Source of the DNA: UBA10649 sp965278945
GTDB taxonomy: Bacteria; Actinomycetota; Actinomycetes; S36-B12
Assembly: GCA_965278945.1 (NCBI GenBank)
Contig: OZ257128.1
Coordinates: forward strand, 1,054,001-1,118,000
Length of the DNA stretch: 64,000 nucleotides
Direction of reading: 5' to 3'
The notes beneath the pieces were generated by a model. It was not told where the DNA came from. It searched no databases and was given only the letters and a program-made list of their open reading frames with translations. This document shows, in pieces, positions 35,475 to 42,854 of this stretch; position 1 is the first letter of the stretch, and each line of letters begins with the position of its first letter. Position numbers and translations under genes: made by a program.

Positions 35475-36028
35475 CCGACGAGCCCGAGACCAGACGCAGT
35501 TCCACGCGGCGCGCATCGTTCGTCATCATCGCCGGGCTCGTCGTCGGCCTGTTCAGCGGACTGGCTCTCGGCGTCGTGTGGTGGCGCCTGGCCCCACGTG
35601 TGCCCGTCGTCGTGCAGCCAGGCGACAGCTATCCGCAGGGCTACCAGCCCGAGGGCTACTTCGCGGCAGATGCCACGTTCGGGCTGCTCGGACTGATCGC
35701 CGGCATCGCGATCACCATCGGGCTGGCGAACATGCGCCGCGACCGTCTGTTCAGCGTTCTCATCGCGGGCGTCCTGTCCGGCGTGGTCGGCTCCGCTGCG
35801 ATGTGGTTCGTCGGCACGCGGCTCGGATCGGTCGATATTGACGGACTGATCGCGACGATCACCACCGACCTGCTGACTGAGGCACCGCTTCAGGTTGCCA
35901 TGCCCGCGATGTTCTTCATGTGGCCGTTCGCGGCAGCTCTCGTCGTCACCGTGCTGGCGCTCGGCGACTGGATCGTCGAGGTCAGGAGCGCTCGGCGCGC
36001 GCGATCGCCGCAAACCGACCGCCCGTAA
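35471..36028 (+). CDS. Membrane protein resembling DUF2567
   Basis: 185-residue membrane protein with four hydrophobic helices (about residues 16-40, 68-90, 98-118 and 145-170). Between the first two lies a loop with WWRLAPRVPVVVQPGDS and a Tyr/Gly-rich YPQGYQPEGYFAADATF segment, as I remember for the DUF2567 family of actinobacteria. Function unknown. The ATG overlaps the dnaE stop by four bases, so translation is coupled. Its last 47 bases overlap the end of the convergent ybaK-type gene. Confidence 0.7.
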   Translation: MTDEPETRRSSTRRASFVIIAGLVVGLFSGLALGVVWWRLAPRVPVVVQPGDSYPQGYQPEGYFAADATFGLLGLIAGIAITIGLANMRRDRLFSVLIAGVLSGVVGSAAMWFVGTRLGSVDIDGLIATITTDLLTEAPLQVAMPAMFFMWPFAAALVVTVLALGDWIVEVRSARRARSPQTDRP

Positions 36029-36476
36029 TCGCGAGCAGGTCCTGCGGCGCAATGCCGATGTCCAGTCCGCGCCGGCCGCCGCTGACGTAGATCCTCGTCA
36101 AGGCCTCCGCGCTGTCGTCAAGAACCGTGACCAGGGCCTTGCGCTGCCCGATCGGGGAGATGCCACCGAGCACGTAGCCGGTGAGTCGTTGCGCGAGCGC
36201 CGCGTCCGCGAGGTCGGCGCGTCGGCCGGAGAGAGCCGATGCCAGCTGCTTGAGATCCAGCGAGCCGGTGACCGGAACGATCGCAACCGCTGGGGTCCCG
36301 TCGACCGTGGCGATGAGGGTCTTGAACACCAGGGCGGGCTCCAGGCCCAGGGCCGCTGCCGCCTCCAGCCCGTAGGAGCCGCTGCGCGGATCGTGGTCGT
36401 ACTGATGAATGGTGAAGGGGATTGATGCCTTCGTCAGAGCCACCGTGGCCGGTGTCCCTGTCGATCCCTTCGCCAT
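35982..36476 (-). CDS. YbaK/EbsC-type Cys-tRNA(Pro) deacylase
   Basis: 164-residue editing enzyme that hydrolyses Cys mischarged on tRNA-Pro. It starts with TPATVALTKASIPFTIHQYDHDP and has the family's catalytic lysine region in ALVFKTLIATVDG, then GYVLGGISPIGQRKALVTVLD, the signature GGxSPxG block. It begins two bases after the stop of the LON-domain gene, so both are probably on one minus-strand transcript. Its 3' end overlaps the DUF2567-like gene by 47 bases. Confidence 0.9.
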   Translation of the reverse strand: MAKGSTGTPATVALTKASIPFTIHQYDHDPRSGSYGLEAAAALGLEPALVFKTLIATVDGTPAVAIVPVTGSLDLKQLASALSGRRADLADAALAQRLTGYVLGGISPIGQRKALVTVLDDSAEALTRIYVSGGRRGLDIGIAPQDLLAITGGRFAAIARAERS

Positions 36477-36478
36477 CG

Positions 36479-37162
36479 CTAGTTCACCGACGGAGCAACC
36501 GCGGACAGGTCGATCGCCGGCAGCGCTCCTAGCGCGGAGATCAGTCCGGTCTCGCGCCGCAGAAGCGCTCGCGCGATGGTCAGCCGCTCGCTGGTGGTGT
36601 CGGCGGCAAGCAGGTCCTGGCGCTCCTGGGCGGGTAGGACCATCGCCGCGGTGACGAGGTAACTCAGGACGGTCGGATCGTCGGGGAGGTCCTCCGCGGG
36701 ATCGGTGGGAAGCGCGTCCTCGTCGATGACCTGCCCGCTCAGCGCCGACCGGTACGCCGCGAATCGCACCGCTACCTGGGCGGCGAGCACGGTGTCGACG
36801 TCGTCGCTGACGTCGTCGAGGAACTCGACCTCGGCCCGGACCAGGGGCGAGCTCGTGTCGATCCGATCAATACGGAACCGGCGGCTGCCCGTCGTGACGA
36901 CGTCATAGCGGCCATCGTCGAGGCGCTCGGCCTGTCGGAGTACGGCCGATGTGCCCACGGGATACAGCGCCGAGATGCCGTCGCGGTCGATGTCCCGTCC
37001 GTCGCGAACCGCCACGATGCCGAACTCGCGATCATCCTCGTCCGGCAGCGCGAGCAGTTCCTCGATCAGCTCTCGGTACCGCGGCTCGAAGATGTGCAGC
37101 GGCAAGACGAGGCCCGGGACGAGCACGGCATTGAGGGGGAACAGCGGCAGGGGCACGGGCAC
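36479..37162 (-). CDS. LON substrate-binding-domain protein
   Basis: About 227-residue stand-alone LON N-terminal domain protein (no ATPase or protease domain). It begins LPLFPLNAVLVPGLVLPLHIFEPRYRELIEELL, the hallmark of the domain, followed by a PUA-like beta fold with FGIVAVRDGRDI and GRYDVVTTGSRRFRI. A helical C-terminal half (residues about 125-210) matches the usual fold. Such proteins are thought to bind unfolded substrates, but their role is not established. The start is one of two GTGs (37162 or 37156), both before LPLFPLN. Divergent from hisD. Confidence 0.85.
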   Translation of the reverse strand: MPVPLPLFPLNAVLVPGLVLPLHIFEPRYRELIEELLALPDEDDREFGIVAVRDGRDIDRDGISALYPVGTSAVLRQAERLDDGRYDVVTTGSRRFRIDRIDTSSPLVRAEVEFLDDVSDDVDTVLAAQVAVRFAAYRSALSGQVIDEDALPTDPAEDLPDDPTVLSYLVTAAMVLPAQERQDLLAADTTSERLTIARALLRRETGLISALGALPAIDLSAVAPSVN

Positions 37163-37172
37163 CTCGGCAGCG

Positions 37173-37179
37173 TAAGGTA
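37173..37179. promoter_or_regulatory. Overlapping -10 boxes of the divergent LON/hisD promoters
   Basis: On the plus strand TAAGGT (37173-37178) stands six bases before the hisD GTG. On the minus strand TACCTT (37179-37174) stands 11 bases before the LON GTG at 37162. The two boxes share five base pairs, so the two promoters cannot both be open at once. Confidence 0.45.
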
Positions 37180-37184
37180 AGCGC

Positions 37185-38498
37185 GTGATCCGACGCATCG
37201 ACCTTCGCGGTTCGGACGCCGACCCGCGCACGATCGTGCCCCGCGCCGCCATGGACGTGGCCGACGCGGGGGCTCGCGTCCGCCCGATCATCGACGATGT
37301 CCGCGTCAACGGTGCGGCCGCGGTTCAGCGGTGGTCGGAGGAACTCGACGGGGTTCGGCCCGATTCGCTGCGAGTGCCCGCGTCGGTGCTCGAGGCCGCC
37401 GCCGCGGATCTCGATCCGGTCGTACGTCGCGCGCTCGAGGAGTCCATCAGCCGGGCGCGTCACGTGCACAACGATCAGCGCCGTGTCGACGTCGCCACGG
37501 TCGTTGTTCCCGGCGGCACCGTCACCGAGCGCTGGCTTCCGGTCGATCGGGTCGGGCTGTACGTTCCCGGCGGGCGAGCCGTGTATCCCAGCAGCGTCGT
37601 CATGAACGTGGTCCCCGCCCAGGTGGCCGGAGTCGCGTCCATAGCAGTCGTCTCACCGCCACAGCGCGATCACGGTGGCTGGCCGCACCCGACGATCCTC
37701 GCCGCGTGCGTGCTTCTCGGCATCGACGAGGTGTACTCGGTCGGGGGAGCGCAGGCCGTGGCGATGTTGGCCTACGGAGTCGACCTGCCCGACGGCACCC
37801 GCTGCGTGCCCGTCGACCTGGTGACAGGCCCCGGCAATATCTACGTCACTGCGGCCAAGCGCGCGTTGCAGGGAGTCATCGGCATCGATTCGGAGGCCGG
37901 TCCGACCGAGATCCTCATCCTCGCCGACGACACGGCCAATGCGGTCCACGTCGCGGCCGACCTGATCAGCCAGGCCGAGCACGATGTCCTCGCTGCGGGC
38001 GTGCTCGTCACGGACAGTGTCGCCCTCGCCGATGCAGTCGAGGTCGAGGTGTCGCGTCAGGTCGCGACGACGAAGCACGCCGAGCGGATTACCGAGGCAT
38101 TGTCTGGCTCGCAGAGCGCGATCGTCCTGGTCGACGACATCGCCGCCGGTCTAGGCGTGGTCAACGCGTACGCGGCGGAGCACCTGGAGATTCACACGCG
38201 AGAGTCGCGCGAGGTTGCCATGCGCGTTCGCAACGCCGGCGCGATCTTCATCGGCACCTGGTCTCCGGTCTCCCTTGGTGATTACGCGGCCGGGTCCAAT
38301 CACGTCCTGCCGACCGCGGGCGCGTGCCGGCATTCGTCCGGCCTGTCGGTGCAGTCCTTCCTGCGCGGCATTCACGTCATCGAGTACGACGAGGGCGCGC
38401 TGCGCGATGTCGCTCCCCACGTCATCGCCCTCGCCAACGCGGAGGACCTGCCCGGGCATGGCGACGCGATTAGCGTTCGCCTGGCAGCGTCCACCTGA
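37185..38498 (+). CDS. hisD: Histidinol dehydrogenase HisD
   Basis: 437-residue zinc enzyme that oxidises L-histidinol to L-histidine in two NAD-dependent steps. The NAD-binding and active-site regions are visible in DRVGLYVPGGRAVYPSSVVMN, GNIYVTAAKRALQGVIGIDSEAGPTEILILADDTA and QAEHDVLAAG. YAAEHLEIHTRE and GDYAAGSNHVLPTAG carry the zinc and catalytic His residues. It heads the his operon. The GTG start at 37185 follows the TAAGGT box, so it is leaderless. One base separates it from hisC. Confidence 0.96.
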   Translation: MIRRIDLRGSDADPRTIVPRAAMDVADAGARVRPIIDDVRVNGAAAVQRWSEELDGVRPDSLRVPASVLEAAAADLDPVVRRALEESISRARHVHNDQRRVDVATVVVPGGTVTERWLPVDRVGLYVPGGRAVYPSSVVMNVVPAQVAGVASIAVVSPPQRDHGGWPHPTILAACVLLGIDEVYSVGGAQAVAMLAYGVDLPDGTRCVPVDLVTGPGNIYVTAAKRALQGVIGIDSEAGPTEILILADDTANAVHVAADLISQAEHDVLAAGVLVTDSVALADAVEVEVSRQVATTKHAERITEALSGSQSAIVLVDDIAAGLGVVNAYAAEHLEIHTRESREVAMRVRNAGAIFIGTWSPVSLGDYAAGSNHVLPTAGACRHSSGLSVQSFLRGIHVIEYDEGALRDVAPHVIALANAEDLPGHGDAISVRLAAST

Positions 38499-38499
38499 C

Positions 38500-39597
38500 A
38501 TGACCGCAGACTTCACTCCGCCGATCCGCGCGGACCTCGTTGGCATCTCCGCGTACGGAGCTCCGCAGCTCGAGGTCGCCGCACGCCTCAACGTCAACGA
38601 GAACCCCTTTCCGCTCTCCGACGAGGTCGCGGCGGCGATGGGCAAGGCGATTGCCGAGGTCGCATCCGGGCTCAATCGCTACCCCGACCGCGACGCGACG
38701 ACCCTGCGGCAGGCTCTGGCGGACTACATCGCGCGCGAGTCGGGAGTGCGAGTCGAGGTTGACCAGGTCTGGGCCGCCAACGGCTCGAACGAGGTCATGC
38801 ACCACCTCTTCCTCGCGTTCGGCGGCCCCGGCCGGCTCGCCATCACCTTCGACCCGACGTACTCGATGTACCCGGAGTACGCGCGCGACACCTTCACCGC
38901 ATACGAGTCCTTCCCGCGACGCGACAACCACACCGTTGATATCGCAGCAGCGATCGAGACGATCGCCGAGCGACGCCCGACCCTGGTCCTGATCACGTCG
39001 CCCAACAACCCGACCGGGACCGCGCAGTCGATCGACGAACTTCGGGAACTCGCCGCGGCAGCGCTGGACTCGGGCGCGATGCTGATCATCGACGAGGCCT
39101 ACGCGGAGTTCCGTCACGACGCAGTCCCCAGCGCGTGCGAACTGCTTGCCGAGTACCCGAACATCGTCGTCACGCGGACGATGAGCAAGGCCTTCTCGCT
39201 CGCTGGTGCGCGCATCGGCTACGCGATAGCGGCCGATTCCCGAGTCGTCGATGCATTGCGCGTCGTGCGGCTGCCGTACCACCTGTCCGCCGTGACCCAG
39301 GCCGTCGCGATGACCGCGCTCGCGCATGCCGATGCGCTCCAGGAGCAGGTCGCGCTCCTGCGACGGGAGAGGGACGCGCTGGCGATCTGGCTGGCCGACC
39401 GCGGGCTGTCCGTCATCCCGAGCGATGCCAACTTCCTGCTGTTCGGGACCTTCGTCGATCGGTCGGCCGTATGGCAGGCGCTTCTCGATGATGGCGTGCT
39501 CATCCGCGAGACCGGACCTGCCGGCTGGCTTCGCGTGACGGTCGGCACGCCGGCCGAGAACGATATGTTTAGGCGCGCGCTCGAGCGCGCGACATAG
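38500..39597 (+). CDS. hisC: Histidinol-phosphate aminotransferase HisC
   Basis: 365-residue PLP-dependent fold-type I aminotransferase acting on histidinol phosphate/imidazole acetol phosphate. Conserved features include LNVNENPFP at the N-terminus, SPNNPTGTAQ, IIDEAYAEF and the PLP lysine in TMSKAFSLAGARIGY (near residue 230). The ATG at 38500 is the first in frame after hisD and gives a normal length; upstream frame sequence is a shadow of hisD. hisB follows after a 14-base gap. Confidence 0.95.
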   Translation: MTADFTPPIRADLVGISAYGAPQLEVAARLNVNENPFPLSDEVAAAMGKAIAEVASGLNRYPDRDATTLRQALADYIARESGVRVEVDQVWAANGSNEVMHHLFLAFGGPGRLAITFDPTYSMYPEYARDTFTAYESFPRRDNHTVDIAAAIETIAERRPTLVLITSPNNPTGTAQSIDELRELAAAALDSGAMLIIDEAYAEFRHDAVPSACELLAEYPNIVVTRTMSKAFSLAGARIGYAIAADSRVVDALRVVRLPYHLSAVTQAVAMTALAHADALQEQVALLRRERDALAIWLADRGLSVIPSDANFLLFGTFVDRSAVWQALLDDGVLIRETGPAGWLRVTVGTPAENDMFRRALERAT

Positions 39598-39611
39598 GAA
39601 CGGGGTCAGGC

Positions 39612-40208
39612 ATGGGGCGCACCGCGCGCATCGAACGCGTCACCAAGGAGAGCAACGTCCTGGTCGAACTCGACCTCGACGGCACCGGGGTGAGCACGAT
39701 CGAGACCGGCGTGCCCTTCTTCGACCACATGCTGGCCCAGCTGGCCAAGCACGGCGGGCTGGACCTTGTCGTGCGCACTGCCGGGGACCTCGAGGTCGAT
39801 GCACACCACACCGTCGAGGACACCTCGCTGGCTCTCGGTCAGGCCATCAACGACGCGCTGGGCGATCGCGCGGGACTTCGCCGTTACGGCGACGCGCTCG
39901 TGCCGCTCGATGAGTGCTTGGTGCAGTCGGCCGTTGACCTGTCGGGCCGTCCGTATCTTGTTCACGAGGAGCCCGACCTCGTCGAGTTGATCGGCACGTA
40001 CGACACCACGCTGACCCGTCACATCTGGGAGTCCATCGTCGCGACGTCGCAGATCACGCTGCACGTGCGCGTCCTGTCCGGCCGCAACGCGCACCATGTC
40101 GTCGAGGCCCAGTTCAAGTCAGTCGCTCGGTCGCTGCGCGAGGCAGTCGCCGTTGATCCCCGCGTCGTCGGCGTGCCGTCGACGAAGGGGACTCTCACCG
40201 CGCAGTGA
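39612..40208 (+). CDS. hisB: Imidazoleglycerol-phosphate dehydratase HisB
   Basis: 198-residue dehydratase converting imidazole glycerol phosphate to imidazole acetol phosphate. The two metal-binding HHxxE motifs are present: HHTVEDTSLALGQAINDALG and the second one in NAHHVVEAQFKSVARSLREAV. The rest (IETGVPFFDHMLAQLAKHGG) is strongly conserved. Unlike the enterobacterial protein it has no fused phosphatase domain. It is seven bases from hisH. Confidence 0.96.
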   Translation: MGRTARIERVTKESNVLVELDLDGTGVSTIETGVPFFDHMLAQLAKHGGLDLVVRTAGDLEVDAHHTVEDTSLALGQAINDALGDRAGLRRYGDALVPLDECLVQSAVDLSGRPYLVHEEPDLVELIGTYDTTLTRHIWESIVATSQITLHVRVLSGRNAHHVVEAQFKSVARSLREAVAVDPRVVGVPSTKGTLTAQ

Positions 40209-40215
40209 GGCCGGC

Positions 40216-40848
40216 ATGACTTCCGTCGTCGTCCTCGACTACGGATCGGGGAATCTGCGATCCGCCCAGCGCGCGCTCGAACGCGTGGGTGCCGACGTCA
40301 CCGTCACCAGCGATTTCGATGCCGCAATGGCCGCCGATGGCCTGGTCGTGCCGGGGGTAGGGGCGTTCGCCGCGTGCATGGCGGGAATCAATGCCGTTCG
40401 CGGCGGGGTCATCGTCGATCGACGACTCGCCGGCGGCCGCCCGGTGCTCGGCATCTGCGTCGGCATGCAGGTGCTGTTCGAGCGCGGTGTGGAGCACGGT
40501 GACGTCACCGACGGCCTGGGGGAATGGCCCGGTGTCGTCGAGGAGATCAAGGCGGACGTGCTCCCGCATATCGGCTGGAACACGGTCACCCCGCCCGCTG
40601 ACTCCGTGCTTTTCGCACAGGTGCGCGATGAGCGCTTCTACTTCGTGCACTCCTACGGCGTTACGAACTGGGCCATGCGCGATGCCGATCCGCTGCTCGC
40701 CCCGCCGCGGGTCACGTGGTCCCATCACGGACAGGACTTCGTCGCGGCAGTCGAGAACGGACCGCTCTGCGCGACGCAGTTCCACCCGGAGAAGTCCGGC
40801 GATGCGGGCGCCGAGGTGCTGAAGGCCTGGGTCTCGTCGATCAGCTGA
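40216..40848 (+). CDS. hisH: Imidazole glycerol phosphate synthase glutaminase subunit HisH
   Basis: 210-residue class I amidotransferase that feeds ammonia from glutamine to HisF. The nucleophile elbow is GICVGMQVLFERG, with catalytic Cys near residue 82. The His-Glu pair lies in QFHPEKSGDAGAEVL near the C-terminus. It starts with the family's VVLDYGSGNLRSAQRALERVG. A long hairpin lies between it and hisA. Confidence 0.95.
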   Translation: MTSVVVLDYGSGNLRSAQRALERVGADVTVTSDFDAAMAADGLVVPGVGAFAACMAGINAVRGGVIVDRRLAGGRPVLGICVGMQVLFERGVEHGDVTDGLGEWPGVVEEIKADVLPHIGWNTVTPPADSVLFAQVRDERFYFVHSYGVTNWAMRDADPLLAPPRVTWSHHGQDFVAAVENGPLCATQFHPEKSGDAGAEVLKAWVSSIS

Positions 40849-40853
40849 TCGCT

Positions 40854-40917
40854 CCGCGAGTGGGCACTCGTCGGGGTGAAAGTGGCTCGGATCACCCCGA
40901 CAAGTGCCCACTCGCGG
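40854..40917. repeat. Long stem-loop after hisH
   Basis: Two 26-base arms, 40854-40879 and 40892-40917, are complementary except for one mismatch near the middle (a C facing an A). The loop has 12 bases. Left-arm core: CGAGTGGGCACTCGTCGGGG. The stem starts five bases after the hisH stop codon. There is no T-run. It is one of four such elements in the window and probably terminates or stabilises the hisDCBH transcript. Confidence 0.85.
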
Positions 40918-40923
40918 GGTGGA

Positions 40924-40929
40924 TAGGGT
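40924..40929 (+). promoter_or_regulatory. -10 box of leaderless hisA promoter
   Basis: TAGGGT at 40924-40929, six bases (gacgcg), then the hisA GTG at 40936. It lies just after the long stem-loop. Confidence 0.5.
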
Positions 40930-40935
40930 GACGCG

Positions 40936-41718
40936 GTGACTAACTCGCGACCTCCGCAACTGGTTCTCCTTCCCGCCGTCGACGTGGCCGACGGCCAGGC
41001 CGTGCGGCTCGTGCAGGGCAAGGCTGGCACCGAGACGCAGTACGGCTCGCCCATCGACGCGGCGCACAGCTGGGTAAATCAGGGAGCCGAGTGGCTGCAC
41101 CTGGTCGACCTTGATGCCGCGTTCGGCAAGGGCAGCAACGCCGGGATTCTCGCCGAGGTGGTGCGCGAGCTGCGCGGTCGCGTGCACATCGAGCTGTCGG
41201 GTGGCATTCGCGATGACGAGTCGCTCGCGAAGGCGCTGAAGACCGGCTGTGATCGGGTGATCCTCGGCACGGCCGCCTTGGAGGATCCCGAGTGGACCGC
41301 GAAGGTCATCGCCGAGCACGGAGAGCGCATCGCGGTCGGGCTTGACGTGCGCGGTCAAACGCTGTCGGCGCGAGGCTGGACGAAGGACGGCGGCGACCTG
41401 TGGGAGACGCTCGGCCGGCTCGACGAGGCTGGCTGCGCCCGCTACGTCGTCACCGATGTCAACAAGGACGGCATGATGCACGGGCCGAACTTCCACCTGC
41501 TCAAGCAGGTCGTCGACTCGACGCGTCGCCCGGTCATCGCGTCCGGAGGCGTCGCGCACCTTGAGGATCTGCACAAGCTCGCCGGTATGACCTCGCATGG
41601 CATCGAGGGAGTCATCATCGGCCGGGCGCTTTACGACGGAGCCTTCACGCTCCCCGAGGCGATCGCCGCGAGCGAGCCGCGCTTTGATCCGTACGAGTGG
41701 GGACCCGCGCGCCCGTGA
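40936..41718 (+). CDS. hisA: Phosphoribosyl isomerase HisA/PriA
   Basis: 260-residue TIM barrel catalysing the ProFAR isomerase step. It begins LVLLPAVDVADGQAVRLVQGKAGTETQYG, with the catalytic Asp in PAVDV. In actinobacteria this protein is usually PriA, which also performs the TrpF reaction. The window contains trpE, trpC, trpB and trpA but no trpF next to them, which fits PriA but does not prove it, since trpF could lie elsewhere. DVNKDGMMHGPNFHLLK holds the second active-site Asp. It overlaps hisF by four bases. Confidence 0.93.
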   Translation: MTNSRPPQLVLLPAVDVADGQAVRLVQGKAGTETQYGSPIDAAHSWVNQGAEWLHLVDLDAAFGKGSNAGILAEVVRELRGRVHIELSGGIRDDESLAKALKTGCDRVILGTAALEDPEWTAKVIAEHGERIAVGLDVRGQTLSARGWTKDGGDLWETLGRLDEAGCARYVVTDVNKDGMMHGPNFHLLKQVVDSTRRPVIASGGVAHLEDLHKLAGMTSHGIEGVIIGRALYDGAFTLPEAIAASEPRFDPYEWGPARP

Positions 41719-42485
41719 GCGTTGCCGTGCGCGTCATTCCCTGTCTTGATGTCGACAGCGGGAGGGTCGTCAAGGGCGTCAACTTCGTGGAGCTGCGCGA
41801 CGCCGGAGACCCCGTCGAACTCGCTCGTGCCTACGACGCCGCAGGTGCAGACGAGCTTGTCTTCCTCGACATCACGGCGTCGAGCAGCGACCGCGAGACC
41901 ACCTACGAAGTCGTGCGGCGAACCGCGGAGACCGTGTTCATCCCACTGACGGTTGGCGGCGGGGTGCGCGAGACGGCCGACTTTGACCGCCTCCTGCGAG
42001 CGGGCGCGGACAAGGTGAGCGTCAATACCGCGGCGATCTTGGAACCGAGCCTCCTGCGCGACGCTGCGGACCGCTTCGGGTCTCAGTGCGTCGTGCTCAG
42101 CGTCGATGCGCGTCGATGCCCGCCCGGTGTGTCGACGGCGAGTGGCTACGAGGTCACGACCCATGGCGGGCGACGCAGCACGGGTATCGATGCGATCGAG
42201 TGGGCGGTCGAAGGAGCGCGCCTTGGCGCGGGGGAGATCCTGCTGAACTCCATGGATGCCGATGGCACCGAGTCCGGGTACGACATCGCGCTCATCGAGC
42301 AGGTCCGGCGAGCCGTCACGGTGCCGCTGATTGCCAGCGGGGGAGCGGGCCGGGTCGAGGACTTCGCTCCCGCCGTGCGATCGGGAGCCGATGCGGTGCT
42401 TGCCGCCAGCGTGTTCCACTTCGGCCAGCTGACCATCGGCGACGTCAAGGCAGAACTGGCCCGCGAGGGCTACCCCGTCCGCTAA
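41715..42485 (+). CDS. hisF: Imidazole glycerol phosphate synthase cyclase subunit HisF
   Basis: 256-residue TIM barrel that condenses PRFAR with ammonia to form imidazole glycerol phosphate and AICAR. VIPCLDVDSGRVVKGVNFVELRDAGDP carries the first catalytic Asp, and LNSMDADGTESGYDIALI the second. It is the partner of HisH, encoded two genes upstream. The GTG at 41715 forms a GTGA overlap with hisA. hisG and hisE are not in the window; hisI lies at 44988. Confidence 0.96.
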   Translation: MSVAVRVIPCLDVDSGRVVKGVNFVELRDAGDPVELARAYDAAGADELVFLDITASSSDRETTYEVVRRTAETVFIPLTVGGGVRETADFDRLLRAGADKVSVNTAAILEPSLLRDAADRFGSQCVVLSVDARRCPPGVSTASGYEVTTHGGRRSTGIDAIEWAVEGARLGAGEILLNSMDADGTESGYDIALIEQVRRAVTVPLIASGGAGRVEDFAPAVRSGADAVLAASVFHFGQLTIGDVKAELAREGYPVR

Positions 42486-42502
42486 GTACGCCCGGCCGCT
42501 CT

Positions 42503-42566
42503 CGTCGACCTTGAGGTTTGGCACCCTCGAATCGGAGATTCGGGGTGCCAAACCTCAAGGTCGACG
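42503..42566. repeat. Long composite stem-loop after hisF
   Basis: The arms 42503-42526 and 42543-42566 are perfectly complementary over 24 bp. The left arm carries GACCTTGAGGTTTGGCACCC (42507-42526). Inside it, CGAATC (42528-42533) and GATTCG (42537-42542) continue the stem by 6 bp past a single unpaired T, leaving a GGA loop: about 30 bp in all. It starts 17 bases after the hisF stop and lies between convergent genes. It shares the GACCTTGAGGTT core with the element at 44248. Confidence 0.88.
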
Positions 42567-42592
42567 GGCAATGGCGGGTCGGGTCGGCGGGG

Positions 42593-42838
42593 TTAGATGA
42601 CGACGGCGAGGTGGCCGAGGGCGCGCAGGCGCGCGTTCATCGGCGCATCCTCATCGCAGGCGATCTCGGCCAGGATCGGGCTGGCACCCTGATCGACGGC
42701 CTGGCGGGCAAGGGCCAGGAGGCCGTCGCGATCGGCATTGATGCCGAGCTCGACGATCAACTCGATCCACGCCTGTGCGGCCGCGGCCGTGAGGGGTGCT
42801 TCCGATATCAGAGCGATAGCGCTATTGTTGTGTCTCAT
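42593..42838 (-). CDS. 81-residue protein divergent from MocR regulator
   Basis: Small soluble protein of unknown function. It starts MRHNNSAIALISEAPL and continues with an Ala/Leu-rich, mostly helical chain (AAAAQAWIELIVELGIN, LLALARQAVDQGASPILAEIACDEDAPMNARLRALGHLAVVI). No motif was recognised. Codon use (third positions mostly G or C) fits a real gene. Its ATG overlaps that of the regulator on the other strand by two bases, so both genes are driven from the same short region. A gene divergent from a MocR regulator is often its target, but what this protein does is unclear. Confidence 0.55.
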   Translation of the reverse strand: MRHNNSAIALISEAPLTAAAAQAWIELIVELGINADRDGLLALARQAVDQGASPILAEIACDEDAPMNARLRALGHLAVVI

Positions 42839-42854
42839 GTCCAACGATAGCGCT
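42818..42854. promoter_or_regulatory. Inverted-repeat operator spanning both start codons
   Basis: The 13-base arms 42818-42830 (AGCGCTATTGTTG) and 42842-42854 match as an inverted repeat at 12 of 13 positions, with an 11-base spacer that holds both ATG codons. TATTGT (42823-42828, plus strand) and TATCGT (minus strand, within 42844-42849) may be the two -10 boxes. Binding by a dimer would block both transcripts. Confidence 0.55.

Noticed and set aside
42518..42850. Plus-strand frame of 110 codons opposite the 81-residue gene
   Set aside because: It starts inside the long stem-loop and runs through the divergent promoter; the minus-strand frame has better codon use and a start tied to a -10 box.
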